Assembly: GCA_023390155.1 (NCBI GenBank)
Contig: JAEWDJ010000208.1
Coordinates: forward strand, 1 to 5,817
DNA length: 5,817 nucleotides
Reading direction: 5' to 3'
Source of the DNA: Actinomycetes bacterium
GTDB taxonomy: Bacteria > Actinomycetota > Actinomycetes > Actinomycetales > Microbacteriaceae
Below the pieces are notes generated by a model, which saw only the letters and a list, made by a program, of their open reading frames with translations, was not told the DNA's origin and ran no database searches. A program made the position numbers and the translations under genes. Below are positions 1-5,018 of the stretch, in pieces. How positions within the stretch are numbered: position 1 is the stretch's first letter; every line of letters starts with the position of its first letter.

Positions 1-574
1 GGCCCGCGCCGACCACCGCGTCGAGCCCGGCGGCGACGCAGGCGATGGTCGAGACGTGCACGTGCTCGCTGTGCTCCTCCCACCAGTCGTAGCAGGGGCG
101 GTCCCAGGAGGCCACGAGGTAGTCGACGGTCAGTTCGACGGCATCCCGCCACCGGTCGAGGTCGACGTCGTGCCGCCGACCGTGCTCGACCAGCGCCCAC
201 AGCCAGGTGCCGTATCCGTCGAGCTGGAAGTCCCACCACTCGTCGTCGCCGTCAGCGCCCGCGAACGTGAAGCGCGCGGGCAGCATCCGGGAGCCCGCCG
301 GCGGGCGGCCGGCGGCCGTCTCGGCGACGATCCAGCGGACGTGCTGGGAGCGATCGCGCAGCACCGCGGCGCACCAGTCGAAGAACCGCTCCGGCGACTC
401 CGTCTCGCCGACGGCCGACATCCCGTCGGCGATGAACGAGCCGTCGCGGAACCAACAGTAGCCGGCGTACGCGGAGAAGGTGGGGCTCGCGGGATAGGCG
501 CCCTCCGGCGTCTGCAGCCGGAGGATCAGGTCGCGGCTGTGCTGCGCGAGGGGTGATGCGGTGTAGCGGTGCAC
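1..574 (-). CDS. GH15 family glycoside hydrolase (glucoamylase/isomaltose glucohydrolase-like), 3' end cut by window
   Basis: Only the first 191 codons are present; the gene continues past base 1. The start is GTG at 574-572, with an in-frame stop upstream (628-626) and a GGAAG ribosome site at 588-584. Visible GH15 marks are YCWFRDG (residues 39-45, substrate-binding Arg-Asp as in the WTRD motif of glucoamylase), DFQLDGYGTWLWAL (115-128) and DWWEEHSEHVHVSTI (163-177). The last matches the glucoamylase DLWEE...FT segment, so Glu166 is the expected general acid; the catalytic base lies beyond the window. The family hydrolyses alpha-glucosidic bonds with inversion. There is no signal peptide, and RD occurs near residue 43, so the N-terminal beta-sandwich of many bacterial glucoamylases is absent. 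It is the last visible gene of the sugar operon, 74 bp after the binding protein, and would cleave the imported sugar in the cytoplasm. Family assignment is firm. Substrate (isomalto-oligosaccharide, trehalose or another glucoside) is inference. Confidence 0.88.
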   Translation of the reverse strand, partial: MHRYTASPLAQHSRDLILRLQTPEGAYPASPTFSAYAGYCWFRDGSFIADGMSAVGETESPERFFDWCAAVLRDRSQHVRWIVAETAAGRPPAGSRMLPARFTFAGADGDDEWWDFQLDGYGTWLWALVEHGRRHDVDLDRWRDAVELTVDYLVASWDRPCYDWWEEHSEHVHVSTIACVAAGLDAVVGAG

Positions 575-583
575 GTGGGTTTT

Positions 584-588
584 CTTCC
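584..588 (-). promoter_or_regulatory. Ribosome binding site deciding the GH15 GTG start
   Basis: GGAAG on the minus strand sits 9 nt before GTG at 574-572. No ATG or other good start occurs between this codon and the upstream in-frame stop at 628-626, and the protein reads as GH15 almost at once, so this site fixes the start. Confidence 0.65.
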
Positions 589-605
589 GTCGTGGAGCGG
601 CGGCC

Positions 606-639
606 CGGTCGGGCCCTGCGCACTGTCAGGGCCCGGCCG
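606..639 (-). other. Strong GC hairpin between the binding-protein and GH15 genes
   Basis: Arms CGGGCCCTG and CAGGGCCCG pair perfectly over 9 bp (627-635 with 610-618) around an 8-nt loop. After one mismatch (636/609) three further pairs extend the stem to 606-639. It begins 9 bp past the binding-protein stop and ends 31 bp before the GH15 start. No T-tract follows on either strand, so it does not look like a standard rho-independent terminator. Likely roles, by analogy with hairpins after malE-type genes, are protecting the 3' end of the binding-protein mRNA or partly attenuating transcription into GH15. The structure is seen; the role is inferred. Confidence 0.6.
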
Positions 640-648
640 TGCCTCGGA

Positions 649-1890
649 TCACTTGAGCTGCGCGGTGACCTGGTCGGCCAGGGTCGGAAGGGCGTCTGCC
701 GTCTTCTGCCGGCCGGCCGCGATCTCCCCGAGCGTGTTGGTCACGTCGTCCTGGATCTTCTGCGCGTTCGCGCCGAGCTGCGGCGCCACGGCGACGTCCG
801 CCAGCGAGTCGAAGACCGCCTGGCGGTTGGCCGGCGCACCCGCGGTGAGGTAGGGCTTCAGCAGCGACTCGTCACTGATGGCGGGCAGCTCCCACCCGGC
901 CTTCAGCCGCACGTCCACCATCTCCTTGGAGCTGGAGAGATACTCCGCCCACTTCTGGGCGGCGGCCTTGTCCTTCGCGTCCTTGGAGACGACCACCGCG
1001 TTCGAGAACGTGGCGCTCGCCTTCTGCGTGTCGCCCGGCTCGACCTGGACGTCCCAGCCGAACGGTAGCTCGCCGAGGGTGCTGAACATCCAGATCCCGG
1101 TGTGCCACATGGCGAGCTTGCCGTCCTTGAACAGGTTGGTGTCGAAGTCCGCCGTCCCGGCGCCGTCCGCCGCGCTCGGCATGACCGTGCCCGCCTTCCC
1201 GGCGATCCAGTCCGCGGCCTTCTCGCCTGCGGCGTCGTCGAAGGCAGCCGCGCTGCCGTCCTTGTCGAGGAACTGGCCGCCGGCCTGCTGAACCGCCTTG
1301 TAGTACTCGTTGTAGCTGACGGGCTGGTAGTCGCCCCAGACGCCCGCCGCCGTGTCGGTCAGCTTCTCGGCGGCCGCCTTCTCGTCCGCCCAGGTCCAGT
1401 CCTTCGTCGGGTAAGCGATTCCCGCCTTGTCGAAGAGGTCCTTGTTGTAGAAGAGCACGACGTTCGAGAACGACGTCGGCAGCCCGTACTGGGTGCCGTC
1501 GGTCTTGTAGGCGTCGAGCACCGAGGCCCGATAGGCGGAGGCGTCGATGCCGTCCAGCGGGGCGAGCACGCCGTCCGCGGCATACCCGGCGTAGCTGCCC
1601 GCGTCCACGTCGAAGACATCGGCCTGCGTCCCGGCCGACAGGTCCGTCTGCAGCTTCGTGAAGTAGTTGGCGTAGTCGGTGGTGGTGACCTTGACCGTGA
1701 TGTCCGGGTTGGCCTTCTCGAACGCGTCCACGATGGCCTGGAGGTTCTTCTCGTTGCCGCCGTTCGAGATGAAGTTGGAGTACGTCACGGTGGCCTTGCC
1801 GCCGGAGTCTCCACTGGAGGACGAGCAGCCGGCCAGTCCGACCGCAGCGAGTGCCGCGACGGCGATGGCCGCGACGAGTGACTTCTTCAT
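649..1890 (-). CDS. Extracellular sugar-binding lipoprotein of an ABC importer (family 1 solute-binding protein, MalE-like)
   Basis: A 413-residue protein of normal length for family 1 solute-binding proteins. It starts with a lipoprotein signal: MKKS, a hydrophobic Ala/Val stretch (5-20) and lipobox LAGC with lipidated Cys22, then a Ser/Gly linker. It should be anchored outside the membrane, where it captures a sugar and delivers it to the permease pair encoded upstream. Family marks are ADVFDVDAG (90-98), DGVLAPLD (106-113), YGLPTSFSNVVLFYNKDLF (135-153), WTWADEKAAAEKL (165-177) and LFKDGKLAMWHTGIWM (253-268), the last containing aromatics suited to sugar stacking. The ATG is preceded by AAGGAG with 9-nt spacing. 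It lies 64 bp after the MalG-type permease, third in the transport set rather than first, which is less usual. Ligand cannot be read from sequence; the GH15 neighbour suggests a gluco-oligosaccharide. Confidence 0.95.
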   Translation of the reverse strand: MKKSLVAAIAVAALAAVGLAGCSSSSGDSGGKATVTYSNFISNGGNEKNLQAIVDAFEKANPDITVKVTTTDYANYFTKLQTDLSAGTQADVFDVDAGSYAGYAADGVLAPLDGIDASAYRASVLDAYKTDGTQYGLPTSFSNVVLFYNKDLFDKAGIAYPTKDWTWADEKAAAEKLTDTAAGVWGDYQPVSYNEYYKAVQQAGGQFLDKDGSAAAFDDAAGEKAADWIAGKAGTVMPSAADGAGTADFDTNLFKDGKLAMWHTGIWMFSTLGELPFGWDVQVEPGDTQKASATFSNAVVVSKDAKDKAAAQKWAEYLSSSKEMVDVRLKAGWELPAISDESLLKPYLTAGAPANRQAVFDSLADVAVAPQLGANAQKIQDDVTNTLGEIAAGRQKTADALPTLADQVTAQLK

Positions 1891-1899
1891 GGGTGCGAT

Positions 1900-1905
1900 C
1901 TCCTT
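1900..1905 (-). promoter_or_regulatory. Strong ribosome binding site of the sugar-binding lipoprotein gene
   Basis: AAGGAG on the minus strand, 9 nt before the ATG at 1890. It is the best Shine-Dalgarno in the operon, in keeping with the need for more binding protein than permease. Confidence 0.75.
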
Positions 1906-1916
1906 CGATGCAGGGG

Positions 1917-1934
1917 TTTCGGGTGTTTCGGGTG
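1917..1934. repeat. Two tandem copies of a 9-bp unit (TTTCGGGTG) between permease and binding-protein genes
   Basis: TTTCGGGTG occurs twice head to tail (1917-1925 and 1926-1934), within the 64-bp gap 1891-1954. No promoter hexamers or hairpin are convincing in this gap. The repeat may be a small slippage duplication; no function is apparent. Confidence 0.5.
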
Positions 1935-1954
1935 GAGGGAGGGTGGGCGACGGC

Positions 1955-2770
1955 TTACTTGAGGCCGGTGCCTGCGACGCCCTGGACGATGTACTTCTGG
2001 GCGAAGACGTAGAGCGCGAACATGGGCAGGATGCTGATCACCGAGCCCGCCATCAGCACGTCCCACTGGGTGGAGTACTGGCCCTGCAGACTGGACAGGG
2101 CCACCGGCAGCGTCTGCATCAGCGGGTCGCGCAGGATGATCAGCGGCCAGAGGAAGCTGTTCCACGTGTTCAGGAAGGCGAACACCGCGAGGGTCGCCAG
2201 CGCGGGCCGGATCAGCGGGAGCACGATCTGGAAGAAGACCCGGAAGTGTCCGGCGCCGTCGAGCGTCGCCGCCTGGTCGAGCTCGTAGGGCACCGTGCTG
2301 ATCGCCTGCCGGAGCAGGAAGACCCCGAACGCCGACGCGATGGTCGGCAGGATCGCGCCGAGGTACGTGTTGATCAGCCCGAGCGACTTCATCTCGGCGA
2401 ACAGCGGCACGATGAGCACCTGGAACGGGATCATCATCGTCGCGAGATAGAGCACGAAGACGGCGCCCCGGCCGCGGAACGGCAGCCGGGCGAAGGCGTA
2501 GGCGGCCATGGCGCTGGTGACGAGCTGGAACGCGGTGCTGATCACGGCGATCAGCACGGAGTTCAGGATCACCCGCCCGAACGGCACCCGTTCGAACAGC
2601 TCGGCGTAGGGGGCCAGCGAGGGGTCGTCGGGGATGAGCTTGGGCGTGGTGGTCAGGCTCGCCCCGGGGCTGATCGAGGTGACGACCGTCCAGACGAACG
2701 GGAAGATCATGACCAGCCCGCCGACGATGAGGGCGAGGTAGAGGACGGTGCGGCCGACGGGGTTACGCAT
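1955..2770 (-). CDS. Carbohydrate ABC transporter permease, MalG type (inner membrane)
   Basis: A 271-residue integral membrane protein, typical for MalG-type permeases. Six hydrophobic segments are visible at about residues 9-31, 67-90, 103-123, 134-154, 188-211 and 240-258. The cytoplasmic EAA loop that docks the ATPase is YELDQAATLDGAGHFRVF (162-179) followed by LP at 184-185. The C-terminal end QKYIVQGVAGTGLK has the usual form for this family. ATG at 2770 lies inside the last codons of the MalF-type gene, so the two overlap by 8 bp (2763-2770) and are probably translationally coupled; the local Shine-Dalgarno is weak (AGAAGAAG about 10 nt upstream). It should form the channel heterodimer with the MalF-type subunit. 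Family is clear; substrate is not. Confidence 0.95.
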   Translation of the reverse strand: MRNPVGRTVLYLALIVGGLVMIFPFVWTVVTSISPGASLTTTPKLIPDDPSLAPYAELFERVPFGRVILNSVLIAVISTAFQLVTSAMAAYAFARLPFRGRGAVFVLYLATMMIPFQVLIVPLFAEMKSLGLINTYLGAILPTIASAFGVFLLRQAISTVPYELDQAATLDGAGHFRVFFQIVLPLIRPALATLAVFAFLNTWNSFLWPLIILRDPLMQTLPVALSSLQGQYSTQWDVLMAGSVISILPMFALYVFAQKYIVQGVAGTGLK

Positions 2771-3722
2771 AGTTCACCCACTTCTTCTGGCCGTAGAACT
2801 GCACGAGGGTCACGACGAGAATGACGAGGAACAGCAGCCAGGAGAGCGCGGACGCCATGCCGGCCTGGCCGTAGCGGAACGTCAGGTCGTAGACCTGCTG
2901 CACGACGACCTGGCTGGAGTTGTTGGGCCCGCCTCCGGTCATGACGTAGACCTGGTCGAACACCTGGAAGCCGTTGATCAGCGAGAGCACGACGACGAAG
3001 AAGGTCGACGGCGAGAGCATCGGCATCGTGATGCTGAACAGCCGGCGCCACCATCCCGCGCCGTCGATCTCGGCAGCCTCATAGAGGTCCGGATTGATCG
3101 TCTGCAGGCCCGCGAGGAGGATCACCATGACGAATCCGAGATCCTTCCACGCCGACGCGAGGATGATCGACGGCATGGACCACGCCGGATCGCTCCACCA
3201 GCCCGGCCCCTGGATTCCGATCATCCCGAGCACGCTGTTCACGACGCCCACGCTCGGGTTGAGGAGCCAGCGCCACACCAGTGCGACGACGACCCAGCTG
3301 GTCACCACCGGCAGGAAGTAGACGCCGCGGAGGAAAGCCCGGCCTTTGATCCGCGAGTTGAGGGCGAGCGCCAGAGCGAGACCGCCGACGTAGACGAGCG
3401 GCAGGTAGCCGACGATGTAGTAGATCGTGTGCAGGAACGCCTGCCGGGTCGCCGGGTCGGTGAGCAGGTGCACGTAGTTGTCGAAGCCGACCCACTTCAT
3501 GTCGCCGATGAGGTTCCACTCGTGGAGGCTCGTCCAGGCCGCGGAGAGCATCGGGCCGATCACGAAGGCGAGCAGCGGGATGAGGCTCGGCAGGAGGAAC
3601 ACCGCGACGATCGCTGCGTACTTCAGGCGCTGCTTCGCCGGGCGACGGCGCCCGGGTCGCGCGCCGGCGGCGGTGCGTGCCGGGCGGGCGGCGGCTCCGG
3701 GCCGAACCGAGGTCAGTGCCAT
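2763..3722 (-). CDS. Carbohydrate ABC transporter permease, MalF type (inner membrane)
   Basis: A 319-residue membrane protein. A 34-residue Ala/Pro/Arg-rich cytoplasmic tail precedes six hydrophobic segments (about 37-59, 97-121, 135-153, 184-206, 239-259 and 289-309). The ATPase-docking EAA loop is YEAAEIDGAGWWRRLFSI (214-231), with the family's Pro at 234, followed by NGFQVFDQVYVMTGGGP (250-266), a common signature of MalF-type sugar permeases. The ATG at 3722-3720 shares one base with the ROK stop (TGATG), and an AGGGGA ribosome site lies 6 nt upstream at 3734-3729, so regulator and permease are coupled. The basic tail is compositionally biased; no later Met could give a complete first membrane segment, so the ATG stands. 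The large periplasmic P2 loop of E. coli MalF is absent, as in most bacterial homologues. Confidence 0.95.
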   Translation of the reverse strand: MALTSVRPGAAARPARTAAGARPGRRRPAKQRLKYAAIVAVFLLPSLIPLLAFVIGPMLSAAWTSLHEWNLIGDMKWVGFDNYVHLLTDPATRQAFLHTIYYIVGYLPLVYVGGLALALALNSRIKGRAFLRGVYFLPVVTSWVVVALVWRWLLNPSVGVVNSVLGMIGIQGPGWWSDPAWSMPSIILASAWKDLGFVMVILLAGLQTINPDLYEAAEIDGAGWWRRLFSITMPMLSPSTFFVVVLSLINGFQVFDQVYVMTGGGPNNSSQVVVQQVYDLTFRYGQAGMASALSWLLFLVILVVTLVQFYGQKKWVNYA

Positions 3723-4933
3723 CAGCGGTCCCCTGAAGTCGAGACGAGGCGCTCTCGCACCAGCCTGCCCTGCTCACCGGCGACGCCGTCGGCATCGAAA
3801 GGGGTCGCCAGCACGAGCGCGGCGGCGCCCTGGGCCCACCGGTCGTCCTGCCAGCTCTCGACGGCGACGGCCACGCCGCGCTTGCCGGGGACGAGCGAGG
3901 CGCGCAAAGCGGGCTCGAACGTCGGCGCCCAGTGTGCCCACGCCTCGACGCCCTCGCCGAGCAGCACCACCAGCTCCGGATCGAGCACGTTGACGACGCC
4001 CGCCAGCGTCCGGCCCAGCAGGCTGCCGGCGTCCGCGTAGATGCGCGTCGCGCGCTCGTCGCCGGCATCGGCGGCCGAGCGGAGGTCGTCGATGCCGTCC
4101 CCCGCTCGCAGGACGCCGGCCTCCAGGCCGGCGGTGACGAGCGCGCCCTGGCCGATCAAGGCCTCGAGGCAGCCGTGATTGCCGCACTGGCAGAGCGGAC
4201 CGTCGGGGACGACGGGGACGTGCCCGATGTCGCCCGCGCCGCCCGCCCGGCCGCGCAGGATGGAGCCGCCGGCGACCACCCCGGCGCCGACGCCGTTGCC
4301 GATCGTGACGACCAGGAAGTCCTCGCAGTCGCGGCCCTGACCGAACAGCTTCTCGGCCACGCTCAGAGCGTTCACGTTGTTCTCCACGACCACCGGGAGG
4401 TCGAGCGCGCGGCGGAGGGTCGCGCCGAGCGGAACCTGGTTCCAGCGCAGCTGCGTGGAGTCGACGACCCCGACGCCCTGCTCGACCACGGTCCCCGGCA
4501 GGCCGACGCCGATACCGAGGAGGCGTGTCCCCTCGGTATCGGCGTCGATGAAGGCGCGCAACCGGTCCACGAGCCCAGAGGCCGCGTGCGGGGACAGCGC
4601 GTCGAAGTCCTCGGTGGCGGAGCGCAGCACAGCGCCGTCGATGCCGACCTCGACGAAGGCGACGTGATCGGGAGCGACCTTCACGCCGATGGCGGAGGCT
4701 GTGCGGGAGACGAGACCCAGCATGCGAGCCGGCCGCCCTCCGCCGGAGCTCGTACGGTCGAGCTCGGCGATGAGGCCGTCGGCGATGAGGTCGCGGCTCA
4801 GCTGGGTGACCAGCGCCGGGGATACCCCGAGACGACGGGCCAGATCGGCGCGGGACGCGGGACCCTGGGCGCCGAGGTGGGCCAGGATCGCCGTGCGGTT
4901 CACGTCGGTGCGGGACGATGGTGAGAGCGACAT
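3722..4933 (-). CDS. ROK-family transcriptional repressor heading the sugar operon
   Basis: A 403-residue protein starting at ATG 4933. An earlier in-frame ATG at 4972 was rejected because it falls in the operator and would leave no leader; AAAGG lies 6 nt before 4933. N-terminal winged helix-turn-helix: RADLARRLGVSPALVTQLSRDLIADGLI (about 28-55, given here in part as one helix pair), wing SGGGRPA (63-69). The ROK domain follows: GIGVGLPG (140-147), ENNVNALSVAE (184-194), GNGVGAGVV (212-220), GDIGH (234-238) and the zinc motif CQCGNHGC (248-255), giving His238, Cys248, Cys250 and Cys255 as ligands. The DxGxT phosphate loop is missing (GVKVAP at 83-88) and the catalytic Asp of the kinase END motif is Asn186, so it should bind but not phosphorylate sugar. 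It probably represses the operon and itself until the imported sugar or a product of it binds. A perfect 17-bp inverted repeat lies within the gene. Confidence 0.92.
   Translation of the reverse strand: MSLSPSSRTDVNRTAILAHLGAQGPASRADLARRLGVSPALVTQLSRDLIADGLIAELDRTSSGGGRPARMLGLVSRTASAIGVKVAPDHVAFVEVGIDGAVLRSATEDFDALSPHAASGLVDRLRAFIDADTEGTRLLGIGVGLPGTVVEQGVGVVDSTQLRWNQVPLGATLRRALDLPVVVENNVNALSVAEKLFGQGRDCEDFLVVTIGNGVGAGVVAGGSILRGRAGGAGDIGHVPVVPDGPLCQCGNHGCLEALIGQGALVTAGLEAGVLRAGDGIDDLRSAADAGDERATRIYADAGSLLGRTLAGVVNVLDPELVVLLGEGVEAWAHWAPTFEPALRASLVPGKRGVAVAVESWQDDRWAQGAAALVLATPFDADGVAGEQGRLVRERLVSTSGDR
4504..4547. repeat. Perfect 17-bp inverted repeat with 10-nt loop inside the ROK gene
   Basis: CGACGCCGATACCGAGG (4504-4520) and CCTCGGTATCGGCGTCG (4531-4547) are exact reverse complements separated by AGGCGTGTCC. 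In the ROK reading frame the 4531-4547 arm encodes DADTE (130-134) and the 4504-4520 arm encodes LGIGV (139-143), which is conserved in ROK proteins. Such a long perfect pairing across two coding segments is far beyond what protein constraint requires and suggests either a template-switch mutation or a functional mRNA hairpin. Confidence 0.9.
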
Positions 4934-4939
4934 TGCCTG

Positions 4940-4944
4940 CCTTT
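4940..4944 (-). promoter_or_regulatory. Ribosome binding site choosing the ROK start at 4933
   Basis: AAAGG lies 6 nt before ATG 4933. An AGG at 4938-4936 is too close to serve. The alternative ATG at 4972 would sit upstream of the predicted transcript start and has only CAGGACT near it. Confidence 0.6.
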
Positions 4945-4970
4945 GTTTAGGACTAAATAAACCATAGAAC
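4943..4970 (+). promoter_or_regulatory. Possible divergent promoter for the 5'-3' exonuclease gene
   Basis: TTGTTT (4943-4948) and TAGAAC (4965-4970) are 16 bp apart on the plus strand. If used, it overlaps the operator and the minus-strand promoter, giving a leader of roughly 40 nt. The matches are weak and other positions are possible. Confidence 0.3.
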
Positions 4971-4982
4971 ATAGTCCTGAAC
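4945..4982. promoter_or_regulatory. Candidate ROK operator: inverted repeat with two GTTYAGGACTA half-sites
   Basis: GTTTAGGACTA (4945-4955) faces TAGTCCTGAAC (4972-4982), matching at 10 of 11 positions as reverse complements across a 16-bp AT-rich spacer. The left half is also part of a near palindrome, TTTAGGACTAAA (4946-4957). It is the only AT-rich stretch in the window and lies just upstream of the ROK start, where an autoregulator would bind. No further copy was noticed elsewhere in the window. Binding by the adjacent ROK protein is inference from position and symmetry. Confidence 0.7.
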
Positions 4983-4990
4983 TACCGCAA
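4961..4990 (-). promoter_or_regulatory. Predicted sigma-70-type promoter of the ROK-permease operon
   Basis: TTGCGG (4990-4985) and TATGGT (4966-4961) are 18 bp apart on the minus strand, placing the transcript start near 4954 and a leader of about 20 nt before ATG 4933. One operator half-site lies between the two hexamers and the other covers the start region, a geometry that suits repression. Each hexamer is only a partial match to consensus. Confidence 0.45.
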
Positions 4991-5018
4991 CCATCCCTCC
5001 CGGTGCAAAGATCGGAGC

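Noticed and set aside
293..306. Perfect 14-bp GC palindrome GCCCGCCGGCGGGC in the GH15 gene
   Set aside because: It encodes Arg-Pro-Pro-Ala-Gly in GC-saturated codons. Short palindromes of only G and C are expected by chance in such DNA, and it has no flanking structure.
606..639. The intergenic hairpin as a rho-independent terminator
   Set aside because: No run of T follows the stem on the minus strand, and the GH15 gene starts with a ribosome site just downstream, so readthrough is more likely. It is listed as a hairpin only.
1891..1954. A separate promoter for the binding-protein gene in the 64-bp gap
   Set aside because: No pair of hexamers with reasonable spacing could be found on the minus strand; only a strong ribosome site and a short tandem repeat are visible.
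1679..2824. A 381-codon plus-strand open frame opposite the binding-protein and MalG genes
   Set aside because: Its composition is low-complexity and charged, it spans two real genes and a gap on the other strand, and it shows no domain.
2748..4040. A 430-codon open frame on the plus strand opposite the permease and ROK genes
   Set aside because: It is rich in Arg, Asp, Glu, His and Gln with no recognisable domain, and lies antisense to genes with clear family motifs. Long antisense open frames are expected in high-GC coding DNA.
4934..4972. The 13-codon N-terminal extension of the ROK protein starting at ATG 4972
   Set aside because: It would begin inside an operator half-site, upstream of the predicted transcript start, without a proper ribosome site. 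The ATG at 4933 has AAAGG at good spacing and gives the usual ROK N-terminus.
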